Shown here: in pieces, positions 46,313 through 58,158 of the stretch
Layout of the letters: every line of letters begins with the position of its first letter
Numbering within the stretch: position 1 is the first letter of the stretch
From: Cocos nucifera
Lineage: Eukaryota > Streptophyta > Magnoliopsida > Arecales > Arecaceae
Direction of reading: 5' to 3'
NCBI GenBank assembly: GCA_006176705.1
Contig: QRFJ01005394.1
Coordinates: forward strand, 1-64,000
DNA length: 64,000 bases
Position numbers and translations under genes: made by a program
The notes under the pieces: generated by a model
Seen by the model: only the letters and a program-made list of their open reading frames with translations
Databases searched by the model: none
Told to the model about the DNA's origin: nothing

Positions 46313-47449
46313 TGAAGGAAAAATCCTAATTTCTGGGTCAGGTTCGTTCCGATCTGATTTGACCAAGAGAAATATTTTAAATTTTTTTCTTAGATCTAAA
46401 TCAGATTTGATACTTTTTAGATCTAATTCGATAGATCTAAATCATGATATGTCATGATCTCTATCATTGACATCATCGAAACACCTTTCAATAGATCAGA
46501 ACTTTTCTGATTTAGACAACTAGTATGATCAATCATCCAAATTATTTTAATTACTCCCAAAATTCATCAGTGACACCTAGCAGTATATGGTGGCAATCCA
46601 TCAAAATTGAGAATGAACCTCTCGGTGCAGTTACTTGTATGATTAAGTTTCTCTATCTTGAGCATCGATCAGATTAGGGTTAAGGTGAACTCGTCAAACC
46701 CTAATATCCATCATATGATTAATCATTCAATTCAAGTCCAATATAAAAACTTTAATAGAAACTCTTTCTATTATTTTACTCTACCATGGCCATGGGCTTA
46801 TGGACTTGATTCTTATGATCATCATAGGGCTACTCCTCATCCACCGAGGTAAATAGATTCCTTATTGGTGCAATTCAATTCTTATAATGAACATGCTATA
46901 GCCAAGATACACCTCAGGATTACGAATAGCTAGGAGATCGAGTTATGGTGTAGTCAAACTATAACATCCTCAAGATGAACTGTCGATGCACCTCAGGTCA
47001 AAGAACTAGACACACAACTATAGCTTCAAGCCAGTCATTGACGAGAAGGTAGACTTCCTAATGACTGCTCGGGGTGGTCACACTCAGCGCCCTCGTTCTC
47101 TAACGAGTACCTATACTCTCACTCTGGTGTCTCTATACCACAGACTCAAGACTCATCTACTATAAAAAAGTGATTGTACCAACCTTTTGGATCAACCACC
47201 ATCCTTGTATGATCCTATGGTCAGAAGCATTTTATGAGTTAATAACAAAAATTCATGTCTTAAATTTTCAACTCTTAAAAATATGAACTATCATTGTCAT
47301 TGACTCAAGAGATGTATCATAGACACTAAATACACATTATGATAGAAAATAACCCATTTTATTATTTATAGTTAAAATTATAATTTTATCCTTAGAAGTG
47401 TATAACAAGTGTCAGCCAATTCTGGCTTTTAGGACACACATATCTAATA
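46313..47449 (-). repeat. 5' LTR of element I with a 1.1-kb internal deletion
   Basis: Only 1137 bp against 2229 bp for the partner LTR. The break is near 46440-46455, where sequence matching 30540 of the 3' LTR jumps to sequence matching about 31645. The deletion removes the TATA region, CCAAT pair and both hairpins, so this LTR has no recognisable promoter. The 64-codon antisense ORF at 46658-46852 also occurs at 31856-32050. Confidence 0.88.
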
Positions 47450-49178
47450 GTGCAGTCCCATTGACTAGCTCACCACCTCACCTAATAGTTATTGGTGATG
47501 GGTTAATCGATGAGTGGACAACTCTTGTCTAATAATTCTCTAATCATGGTGCATCCAAACCTGATCTCTAATTCATGAATCTCACTATGTCCAGAATATT
47601 GATCCACTCCTTAGTTAAGTCAGACCCACCATTTGCATGAATTGGATTCATGATTGGGTCCCTCACCATATCCAGAATATTGAGTCTAACCTATCCTCCA
47701 ACCCATATCATCCAATGCCTAATAGACATGGTTGCATCTTTCCGATGCAACTGAACCACTATATCCAGTCGAGAATAATCAACCTCAGAAAGGGCCTGCA
47801 CATCTATAATGGTGGAAGATCTTAGGCTTAATATTTTCTTAGGAAGATTTAATTTAGGTCTCTTTAAACTTGACTTGACTTAGTCATAACAATTATGACT
47901 AACCTAGTTTCTTAGGTTGGCTCGAATTGTTAGCTAGCTCAAATCAAAATTGGATCGATACAAATGATCAGGTAAGTAAGATCGGTGGAAGGGATATGCC
48001 ATTAACTCGATAAGAATGTATTCAGGTCGAGTAGCTCCCAATAAAAATTTGGTTGATCGCATCTGTCAGACTTACCTTAGACATCAAATTATCGAATCAG
48101 AACCAATGGTTAGCCTACAATCCAGGCTCAAACCGTGGAGCCAAATTAGGTCTTGACTTATCAAGTCATATCTCAATGTAATTTGATCTTGACCCAAACT
48201 TAATTCTATTAGGTTGGTCAAATCTAAACTTTTGTTGATCCCATCTAACCAACTCTTGATTCAATTTGATCAACCGCTAGACCTAATTGAGCTACCCATG
48301 CCCGAACCCAATCTTATGAAGATATCTTGTATCTAAAAATTCATAATTTTTAGATCTAATTAATTTTATAATCTTAATTCTTAATTAAGTTTTGGATTCA
48401 TGAACAAAATGTGTAATAAAATCCTAGGATTTTAGGATCTAGGGTTTTGCAAAAAATTAGTTTTGATTTTTGATTAAGAATGAACACGCAGCACCCCTAC
48501 ACATCATAAGAATATTCTATCGAATGGAAAGAGAGGGCCTTTAAATCCTACTTTGTTCTTATAACTAGATGGCTAAGGGGAATGCCTTAATCAGAAATAT
48601 AATTTTTACTACAAAACTAGTTAGATCTAAATCATATATCGTATATATAATTAATGATCTAACTTATATATGTTTTGCATACATCTCATGTATCATAACT
48701 AAATTAAATATGCATGCTTTCAGATCTAAAATATCACTTATTAAATCTAAAAAATAAAATTTTAAATTTGATCATATCAAAAATAAAACTATTCTAGATA
48801 TTTTATAGAATTATTCTATAACTAGTCTAAGCATGCATCTTTTATATCTCATATGAAAAAAATAAAAATAAAAAATAAAAATTATATTTTCTATTTCTTA
48901 GATCTAGTTACAATAATTATAAGATAAAAAAATAAAAATAAAATAGATCTAAAATTATATTTAATTAATTTAATAATATAATTATACTAGACTACACATA
49001 GAATTATTCTATTCTTAGTCTAGTCATGCATCTCATACAATATAGATTTAAATCATAAAATTTTTAATTTTTTGATTTTAGATCTAATCATATCTGATGT
49101 GATATTTAAAATTTTTTAATATCAAATTATATATAAAAATAAATTAGATCTAAAATAGATCTAATGAACTGCCAACCT
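47450..49178 (-). other. Leader of element O, part 2
   Basis: Continues the leader broken at 30421 and runs to the primer site. Compound hairpin near 48470-48600, decayed arms. Non-coding; ORFs at 47637-47825 and 48569-48757 are chance frames. Confidence 0.85.
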
Positions 49179-49191
49179 GGCTCTGATACCA
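49179..49191 (-). other. Primer binding site, tRNA-iMet type (element O)
   Basis: Minus-strand TGGTATCAGAGCC, two bases from the 5' LTR, intact. Confidence 0.9.
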
Positions 49192-49193
49192 GT

Positions 49194-51477
49194 TGAAGGA
49201 AAAAATCTTATTTTCCTTGCACAGGATCATTCAAATCTGATTGGATCTGAAGAAATATTTCAAAAATTTTTTTTATGATCCTAATCAGATCTGAGATATC
49301 TCAAATATGATCCTAAAAATTAGATATTATATAATAAAAATAAAATTAAATCTAATTTAGTTTCATATCTTATTTTTGGATAATTAGATTATCCTATGAT
49401 GATCCTGAATGATCTTGAGGTTCTGGAAGGAGCCACGCATGTGCCTGGCCTCTATTGGTGTCCACTTGGGTAGGCTCTGAAGGTCTTCTCCTTTTGAATT
49501 ATCTTTTCAAAAATTAGATCTAGATCTGATCTTGAAGTTTTTTAAAACTTCTTTTGAAGAAGCAGCGGTCATCTCTTTCAGCAGTGCTGCCTTCTTCCTG
49601 ATCTGGGTGCCTTTCTTCCTTGGATGGTACTTGAACCTATGCCCAACTCCTTGGGCATGGAGAGGAGAGAGAGAGGATTAGAGGGAGGCATGGAAGAGAG
49701 GAGGGCAGCCTTGCAGCGTGGTGAAAAGAAAAAGCACACCAACCCTAGGTGCAGATAGGGTTTAAATAGATCCTACTGCGTCATGCAGTGCCACATCATC
49801 CTGACCAATTAGAGGTCTTCATTCAATCAGATCTAAATTTGATTGATGGGATGATGTCATCTGATCCAATTAGATGAGAGTTCCTAAAAAATTCACATAG
49901 GTGACGCCAAGACTGGATAAAGCAAAAGTCTTTGGCGCCTAGGTATTTAAATCCATCATGAAATGCTGGAGTCCCATCTGTATGGGACTCCATCTCTTGT
50001 CCATAAGGGGTGCACGCCTAGGGTGGCATGTGCCCTCTCTCTTACCTCTTTTAGTAGGGGGACAAGAGCCCCAGGTGCTCTCCTATAGGCGCATGACATA
50101 TGACCTTGTGTCCAGGTGTCCAGGGTCAACTATTGACCTATGTCCAAAAATAGAAATTAGTAGATGATAGGAATTGATAGGTGTTATTTTAAATCCATCT
50201 AATGAATTAAGATAATCCTTTTCTAATCTAGATAAGCTTCAGTTAGACTAAGATAAAGTTTCTAAGTGAGCTCAAACAAATTTGGCTCAGCCGAGATGAA
50301 TCAAAATGATTACAAAAGAAAAATGTTAGGCTCAATTATGTGCTAGCATGATTTTCTTGAATCTAGTTGGATCTAATCCAAATAAATTAAACTGGGTTAG
50401 TCCAATTGATGACATCCAGACCTAAACTCTTATTTGTGTGATCTAGTTAGGTTCAATTCTGTATGGTAATGAGACATGTCGTGATCTCTATCATCGGCAT
50501 CATCAAAACTTTTTTCGATGGATCAAAATATTTCTGATTCACATAATTAGAATGATTGATCATCTAAATCATTTTAATTGCTCCTAAAATCCATCAATGA
50601 CACCTAGCAGTATATGGTGACAATCCATCAGAATTGAAAGTAAACCTCTCGGTGCAGCTACCTGTGTGATTGGGTTCTTCTATCTTGAGCCCCGACTGGA
50701 TTAGGGTTAAGGTGAACTCGTCAAACCCAATATCTGTCATATGAATTAATCATTCGATTTAAGTTTGATGTGAAACCCCAATAGAAACTCTTTCTATCAT
50801 ATTCATACTACCATGGCCATGGGCTTATGGACTCAGTCTCATGATTATCATAGGGCTACACCTCATCTATCGAGGTAGATAGATCCTCTATTGATCCAAT
50901 CCAATTCTTACAATGAACATGCTATAGCCAACATATACTTTAGGATTTTGAATGGTTAGGAGATCGAGTTATGGTGTAGTCAAACTATAACACCTTCAAG
51001 GTGAACTGCTGATACACCTCATGTCAAAGAATCAGACATACCACCAGAGCATCGAGCCAGTCATCGACGAGAAGGTAGACTTCCTTATGACTGCTCGAGG
51101 TGGTCACGCTCATTGCCATCATTCTCTAACGAGTATCTATACTCTTGCTTCGATGTCTCCATACCATAGATTCAAGATACATCTATCCTAAGAAAGCGAT
51201 CGTATACTAACCTTTCGGATCAATCACCATTCTCGTGATGATCCTACGATCGGAAGTAGTTTATGAGTTAATTATGAAAATTTATGTCTTAAAATTTCAA
51301 CTCTTGAAAATATGAATTATCATTGCCATTAACTCAAAGGATATATCATAGATACTTTAAATACATACTATGATAAAAAATAATTTATTTATTAATTTAT
51401 AATCAAAATTATAAAATTATCCTTAGAAGTGTATTATAAGTATCAGTCAATCTGGCTTCTAGGGCACACATAAAATA
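49194..51477 (-). repeat. 5' LTR of element O (2284 bp)
   Basis: Same subfamily as 11573-13848. Perfect 10-bp hairpin with CTGT loop at 49968-49991; hairpin 1 at 50008-50035 with one mismatch. The outer end is decayed (CACACATAAAATA where CACATATATCTAACA is expected), then the target duplication TTATG and C's LTR. The ORF at 49958-50167 is an LTR frame. Confidence 0.88.
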
Positions 51478-53223
51478 TTATGCTACTGGCTTAGGATTCG
51501 AACCAATAGGATTACATACAATAGAAGTTTCTACCTGATCTGATGGTTGATCAAGAGTTTCAATAGTCTGGGACTCTATGGTCAAAAGTCCCACTAGATT
51601 GGGATTCTATGATCGAAAGTCCCACTAGACTGGGACTCTATCCTCATAGATTCCATTGTACTAAAACTCTGATATTATTGAAGGATTAATTAGTAATTAG
51701 ATTATTAATTTGCTTAATTTAATTGAGCAATGAGAATTTGATCAAATCTAATTGAATTTGATTCAATTAGGTTTGACTCGATCAGATCAAGAGATGACCT
51801 AATCGCTATGGGAGATTCGATCCTGATTTGATTAGAATCTGGACCTAATTAATTTTTAATTTGATTAAAATTTTATTGAGTTGGGTTAAGCCTAATTTGA
51901 TTAGGTTTGATCTAGTCTAATTAGATTTAGATAAATTGGTTTAGTTGAAACCAATTTGAACAGGTCAAATTACATTTGAATTTTAAACTCCATTCTCCCT
52001 GCCCCACCTTTGACTTTTACATGCCATTCCTCATGTATTTTTGGTTTTGCATGAGTGTTTCCCACACCCAGAAGGAAATGTGTGCCTTCCCTCTTTCTAT
52101 CTTTGACCTCGTCCAAGTGTTGGACCGGTTCAAACTAAGTTGAATTTCAAATTCAACTTAGATGGTTAGTGGTTGAAACTTATCTCTCCCTTATCTCATC
52201 TCCACGCCTCCCTGAAATTTTTATCACACATTATTGGTTTTTGTTCAGAGTGGGCATGTAGATGAAAGGTTCCTCTGCACATTTCTTAGGTGGAATTTGC
52301 ATTGGAAATTGGATAGGATAGTAGCTTGAATTTTGAATTCAAGCGATTGGTTGAAACCACCTAACCATCTCTCCTTATCCATTCCACATGTTTTTCACAT
52401 CTTATTGTCACCAATAAAAAAGAAAAATTTTATGGGCGTGCATCAGGAGGTGAGAGAGTTTCTAGAGAGAGAATTTTAGTTGAGTGGGGTGCTACTTCTG
52501 AGCGTGGAAAATTCCAGAGAAAGGAAAAGCTTGTGCCACTTCCTTATTCATTTCTTATACCACACCAAGTTTAAAATGGGTTTTCAATGTGTGCATGTGT
52601 GCAATTGAGAAAGGGGTTTCTCAGTTGCATAGTGAGTGGCATAAGGTCTCCTGGGCATGAGTTTGAATTGTCACAAAAATCTAGAGAGTCTGGATTCTAG
52701 GGTTTTGGATGTGGGAGGTCCTAGGGTTTGGACCTAGGGTTTGGGTGGTGAGATTGAGTGCTGTGAGCATCCAATCTCCACCAAATCTTCCACACCATTC
52801 ATCATCCTCCATACAATATCTTCTGGCCATTTGGAGTGTCCAAAAGATTGGGAGAAAGGTGGTCGATCAGATCAACCAAGATCGATCGTTGAAAGCTCCG
52901 ATGAGGAGCTAGCACTCCGGTGGAGCTGGTCAGGATCAGAAGCTCCATGTGGACCAATCATAGAGGTTGGACGACTATGCGGCTATATCACAATGTGAGG
53001 AGGCTTCTTTCAATGGTTTTGGATTATGGAGATTGGCAACCTGCGCTCAGATATCATGTTCTAAACACGAGCAGATTAGTAGATGCAATTTACTAATCTT
53101 ATGTATTTAATTTTCTATTATAAATAAGCATCTCTAGATCCTTGTGTAGGATTTTTTATATGATCATTGCATGTATAAAATTAATATTAGATTAATTTTA
53201 GCTTTTGTTGCACTTATATTTCA
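51478..53223 (+). repeat. 3' LTR of element C, part 2 (end approximate)
   Basis: Continues C's LTR after O: GGTTCTTGTG (11563-11572) joins CTACTGGCTTAGG. Contains three 31-bp tandem units (51568-51660) and a TATAAATA at 53119-53126, and probably ends at ATTTCA (53223), just before an A-run. The end is placed by resemblance to copia LTR ends only. ORFs at 52709-52998 overlap in two frames, have no domain I recognise, and I do not call them genes. Confidence 0.55.
51568..51660 (+). repeat. 31-bp tandem repeat, three units
   Basis: Units at 51568-51598, 51599-51629 and 51630-51660, the third diverged in its second half. The first two units each contain GGGACT/AGTCCC-type inverted arms, so each could form a small hairpin. 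Confidence 0.85.
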
Positions 53224-53463
53224 AAAAAAAAAATAAAAAGTAGGCTCAGAATTTCCATCACTAAGGAGTCTGATTCTTAGCCGGACATGGTGGAGAAGAA
53301 GACTCCCAATGGGAGTCTTCATCCCTCTTTTTTTTTCTTATAGGCTAGGTGTGGGCTAACTTATGGTGGGTTAGTCTAATTTGATCGAGTTATTACATTC
53401 TTTCCTTCTTAAAAAAAAATTTATCGCTGGAACTTAGTGTACCTTCATTTTAAAATAAGTCGA
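53224..53463. other. Unassigned flank between elements C and D
   Basis: About 240 bp: an A-run, a mixed segment with a perfect 9-bp inverted repeat (AAGACTCCC 53299-53307, GGGAGTCTT 53311-53319), T- and A-runs, then element D. No coding signal. It may be pre-existing host DNA or part of another decayed element. Confidence 0.6.
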
Positions 53464-55733
53464 TGGAGAAAAATCAGCATTTTTTCACCATAGGATCGTT
53501 CAGATTCGATTAGATCTGAAGTGACATTTCAAAATTTTTTTTAATAAATTTTAATCAGATATAAGACATCTTAGAGTTGATCTTAAAAATTTGATATTAA
53601 AACTAAAATTAAAAATTAAATCAGATTTAATTTCATACTTTGTTTGGGTAAACTATTTTTACCCTACCGATGATCTATCATCATCCGAGATTTTGGATCT
53701 AGCTACGCAAGTGCCTAGCCTCTACCAAAGTCCACTCGAGCGGATCCTTACACACTGTCCTTCTAGATTTGATGCCAAAGTTTCAGATCTGATCTGAATT
53801 TCGATTGCCTTCAAAACAACTTTTGAGGCTGCACCCGATCTCTTGATGTAGAACATCCTGTCACGATCTTTGCTTTTGCTTTCTTCAACTTTTGAAGGCT
53901 GAATCTCCACCAAATCAAGTTAAGACAGTGAGAAGAGAGGGAGATGCTCTAGAGAGGCATGGAGGAAGAATATGGCAGCAGTATATAGGTGTGGAGATGT
54001 CAAAGTATTAAACCCTAGGGTGCAGGGTCTTTAAATAGACTTTGCACCAACCCTAGAGTCCAATTTGATCAAGCAATCTAATTGCTTGATCAATCTGAAA
54101 TCCCATCAGATTCCCCACATCAAATACCTGATCCTATCAGGTTTTTGTCACCCAAAAATCCCAAGAAGTGCTGCACAAATTGAATAAGGAAGGAGGGGTG
54201 GTGTGGGATCTCATCTCCTAGAGTTTGATCCATATCAAACTCTATCCATTGATCCTTAGACTTGTGCACACGATATATGGGGCAGGCCTACCTTCTTTTG
54301 CATGTGAAACTCCCTAGGGACGTGCTCCATTCAGATGAAAATAAGGGGGTGCTCATCTCCCTTCTTTTTTTCTTGCAAAGATTGGGTCAATGTCCCGACA
54401 GAATCGAAAATGGCAGGTTATGTCAGAAATTGGCAGGTGTTGTCTTATTTCCATTTATGGATTAAGATAACCCTTTTCTGATCTAGATATGCTCTATTCA
54501 GACCAGAACAAAGCCTTACAGGGTTCTCAAGGAAGCCCAAACTAATTTGGCTCAATCGAGATCAAACCAAAAGGACTATAGAAGGAGAAAGTTAGGCTCA
54601 ATCATGTGCTAGCACGATTTTATTGAACCTAATTGGATCTAATCCAAATCAATCAAACTGAGTTAGCTCGAGCCAAAATCAAACTCTTATTTGTATGATC
54701 TAGTTAGGTTTAGTTCCATAAGGTAATGAGATATGTCATGATTTTCATCATTGACATCATCGAAATACCTTTCGATGGACTAGAACTTTTCTGATTCATA
54801 CAATTAGAATGATCGATCATTAAGATCATTCTAATTGCTCACAAAATTCATCAGTGATATCTATTTGTATATGGTAGCAACCCATCAAAATTGAAAGTGA
54901 ATCTCTCGGTGCAGCTATCTGTATGATTGAGTTCTTCTATCTTGAGCTCCGATAGGATTAGGGTTAAGGTGAACTTGTCAAACCCAATATCCGTCATATA
55001 AGTTAATCATTCGATTCGAGTTCAATGTGAAATTCTAATAGGAACTCTTTTTATCATCTTCACACTGCCATGGCCATGGGCTTATGGACTCAATCTCATG
55101 ATCATCATAGGACTACTCCTCATCTATCGAGGTAGATATCTTTCCTATCGGTGCAATCCAATTTCTACAATGAACATGCTATAGCCAACATACACATCAG
55201 GATTTTGAATGGCTAGAAGACTGAGTTATGGTGTAGTCAAACTATAACATCCTCAAGATGAACTGTCGATGCATCTTAGATCAAAGAATTAGATACACTA
55301 CTGCAACATCGAGCCAGTCATCGATGAAAATATAGACTCCCTTATGACTGCTCAAGATGGTCACGCTCAGTGTCCTTATTCTTTAACAAGTACTTGTACT
55401 CTTGCTCTAGTATCTCCACACCATAGACTCAAAACTCATCTATCTTAAGAAAGCGATAGTATACCAATCTTTCAGATCGATCACCATCCTCGTGATGAAC
55501 CTACGGTCGAGAGCAATTTATGAGTTAATTATGAAAATTCGTGTCTTTAATTTTCAACTCTTAAAAATATGAATCGTCATTACCATTAACTCAAAGGATG
55601 TATCACTAATATTTTAAATACATACTATGATAGAAAATATTTTTTTATTAATTTATAGTCAAAATTATAAAATTATCCCTTAAAGTGTATTACAAGTGTT
55701 AGCTAATCCAGCTTCTCGAATATGCATCTAATA
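53464..55733 (-). repeat. 3' LTR of element D (2270 bp)
   Basis: TG...(CA to TA) ends on the minus strand (TGGAGAAAAATC ... ATCTAATA in plus orientation). Diverged from Y; I do not see the paired U3 hairpins. ORFs 53591-53913 and 54262-54465 are chance frames. Confidence 0.85.
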
Positions 55734-55746
55734 AACTCCCACTTGA
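55734..55746 (-). other. Polypurine tract of element D
   Basis: Minus-strand CAAGTGGGAGTT adjoining the 3' LTR, same as in element I. Confidence 0.78.
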
Positions 55747-58158
55747 CCTCAAGCCAATTGGCTACAAATCTAAGTCCCATCTTCTCTAAGTGGGCTTCAA
55801 TCTTCTATTGGCTCAATAACTTTGTTAGTGGGTCAGTCGCATTATCTACGGTGTCGACTCTCTTGACCTCGACGTATCCCTTCTCGAGGTAATTATGGAT
55901 CAGGTGAAATCGTCGCTCAATGTGCTTGGATTTCTGATGAGGCCCTGGCTCCTTAGCTAGGGCTATGGCGCCATTGTTGTTATAGTACAGAGGGATGACA
56001 TCGATGGCATCACTCTGAGCTCTATGGTAAACTTCTTGTACCAGACCATCTTTTTCATAGTTTCTAATGTAGCAATGTATTTTGCTTCCATGATAGAGTC
56101 TGCTATCACCATCTATTTGAAACTCTTTCAGCTAATAGTACCATCATTGTATATAAATAGACTTTCAGATGTCGACTTTCGATTATCTATGTCGGACATA
56201 AAGTCCGAGTTTGTAAACCCTTAGTCCTGGAGTTCTCCATTACTAAAGACTAGAAATATATCCTTAGTCCTTCTCAAGTACTTAAGGATACATTTCGCAT
56301 AAGTCCAGTGCTCTTCACCTGGATTTGACTGATAGTTGCTCGTGACACTCATAGCATGGGTAATATTAGGTCATGTACATAGCATGGCATACATGAGGCT
56401 ACCTATTGCTGAAGCATAAGAAATCTTGCTCATGCATTTAATCTTCTTAGGTGTGTTAGGATACATCTTTTTGGAGAGATGAATACCATGTCTGAAGGAG
56501 ACTAATCCCCTCTTAAAGTTTTTCATGCTAAACCTCTTTAGCACCTCCTCTATGTACATCTTCTATGAAAGTCCTAGCATTCTATTTGGTCTATCCCTAT
56601 GAACGTTAATTTTTAGAATAAATGATGCTTCTCTTAGATCTTTCATAGAGAACTCTTTAGACAACCATATTTTGATCGTGGTCAATATGGAAATATCATT
56701 CCTAATTAGGAGGATGTCATCCACGTATAGTACGAGGAAGACAACAGCACTCCCACTGATCTTTTTGAATGCACATGGCTTCTCCTCATTTTAGATGAAA
56801 TCAAATAATTTGATCACATCATTGAAATGAGTATTCTATCTTCGAGATGCTTGCTTAAGTCCATATATGGATCTCTGTAACTTGCAGACCTTGTGATCAT
56901 CATCACTGGATGTGAAACCTAATGGTTGTTACATATAGATATCTTCCTCAAGATATTCATTTAAGAATATTATTTTCATATTTATCTACCATATTTCATA
57001 ATCAAAATATGCTGCTACAGCAAGTAGTGTATGGATGGATTTAAGCATGGCTACTGATGGAAGGTATTTTGATAGTCAATGCCTTCATGTTGACTATACC
57101 TTTTTACCACTAACCTAGATTTGAATATCTCTAGATTCCCATCTGCATCTTTCTCTTGTAGATCCATTTACACCTAATAGGTACTATACCTTCAGATGGA
57201 TCTATTAAGATCCAGACTTGGTTTGAGCGCATTGAGTCAATTTTTGATCTCATTGTCTCTAACCATTTCTCGAAGTCGATATCTGATATTGCCCCATCAT
57301 AGGTCATGAAATCATCACCATGAACCCCATTTTTCATGAGGAATATTTTTCCTACATCCTCTAAAATAGTATCTAAGTACCTTTCAGAAGGATGAAAAAT
57401 TCTATTTGACCTACAAGGTGGAGGAGGTATTGTCTGGGTTGGCTCAATCTGATTGGATTCCATAGGTTCTTTAGCTCGTTGCTATTCAGAGATCTTCTTC
57501 TCGAGCCTGATCTATCTTCTGATGCCACTATCTTGAATAAACTATTTCTTAAAAAAATTGGTATGTCAACTTACAATCACATTATGGTCTTTTGAAAGAT
57601 AGAAGTAATATCTTAACGACTCTTTAGGATTTCTTATAAAATGAGCTCTAAAGGACCTAGACTCTAACTTGTCCGCCTGTTGTCTCTTGACATATGCCGG
57701 ACAACTTCAAATTCTAAGATGACTCAGACTTGGTTTCTTACCATACCATATCTCATACGATGTGGTAGGAATAGTTTTAGAGAAAATCCTATTCAGTAAA
57801 TATATTACGATCATTAGACTATGTCCCCAAAGAAAATCAGGAAGGTCCGTGAAGCTCATCATTGATCAGACCATACCTAATAGGATCCAATTTCTTCATT
57901 TTGAAACCCCATTGAATTGAGACATTCTAGGTGGAGTCCATTGTGAGACTATGCCATTATTTTTGAGATAGTCCAAAAATTTCTGACTAAGATATTCACC
58001 TCCTCGATCTGATCGAAGAACCTTAATGAATTTTTCTATTTATTTTTCTACTTCGAGTTTGAATTTTTTGAACTTTTTAAAAGCTTCAGACTTATGTTGC
58101 ATCAAATACACATATCCATATCGAGATAAATCATCGATAAAGGTGATGAAGTAGATAT
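55747..58158 (-). pseudogene. Copia RNase H, RT and integrase core of element D, decayed
   Basis: From 58158 down on the minus strand: integrase from just after 'HTDVCGPFD' (E is inserted here), then 'VWILIDPSEGIVPIRCKWIYKR' (about 57145-57215), RT Y-V-D-D (about 56730), 'MYIEEVLKRFSMKN' (about 56520-56559), 'KISYASAIGSLMYAMLCT' (56371-56430) and RNase H. Stops and shifts throughout. The last 300 bp (55747-56050) keep the RNase H C-terminal strip lost from O. Confidence 0.87.

Larger units (their letters stand above)
30422..47449 (-). mobile_element. Element I: minus-strand Ty1/copia element, itself split by gypsy element G
   Basis: 3' LTR 30422-32650, internal region 32651-46312 (interrupted by G at 35789-43618), 5' LTR 46313-47449 with a large deletion. 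Flanks GTACG (30417-30421) and GTGCA (47450-47454) each differ by one G-to-A step from GTGCG, the base order at this leader position in Y, so they are a decayed target duplication. Without G the element is about 9.2 kb. Confidence 0.9.
11573..51477 (-). mobile_element. Element O: 39.9-kb nested minus-strand Ty1/copia element with three insertions
   Basis: The two end LTRs (11573-13848 and 49194-51477) belong to one recognisable LTR subfamily. They share a 3' end with TTTTCCTTGCACAGG and an identical layout. Between them, pieces on the minus strand follow copia order: RNase H-RT-IN (24269-26902), GAG-pre-integrase, protease and gag (29165-30249), leader (30250-30421, then 47450-49178) and primer site (49179-49191). 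Subtracting Y, S and I leaves about 10.2 kb, the normal family length. Flanks TTGTG (11568-11572) and TTATG (51478-51482) form a target duplication with one change. Confidence 0.85.
53464..58158 (-). mobile_element. Element D: 3' half of a minus-strand Ty1/copia retrotransposon
   Basis: 3' LTR 53464-55733, polypurine tract, then RNase H, RT and part of integrase on the minus strand up to 58158, where the plus-strand element E is inserted. The 5' half should lie beyond E, off-window. It cannot be the missing half of B: the LTRs belong to different subfamilies and the flanks do not match. Confidence 0.88.

Noticed and set aside
51493..51503. GGATTCGAACC, a perfect minus-strand tRNA B-box/T-loop motif
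   Set aside because: No A-box at the right distance on the minus strand, and no acceptor or anticodon stem; chance within an LTR.
52709..52998. Two overlapping plus-strand frames (67 and 85 codons) in the only long stretch without clear retrotransposon protein
   Set aside because: They overlap in different frames, show no domain or codon pattern I recognise, and lie in sequence that fits the continuation of C's LTR.
53223..53240. A-run after 53223 as the tail of a LINE or processed pseudogene
   Set aside because: No upstream LINE or gene sequence and no target duplication around it; it follows a plausible LTR end.
2516..58158. B and D as the two halves of one element, with A and E as two ends of one insertion
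   Set aside because: Their coding parts are complementary to within about 32 bp, but the order on the chromosome is wrong, LTR subfamilies differ, and flanks (CACAC and GATAT; GTCGA and AAGAT) do not match.
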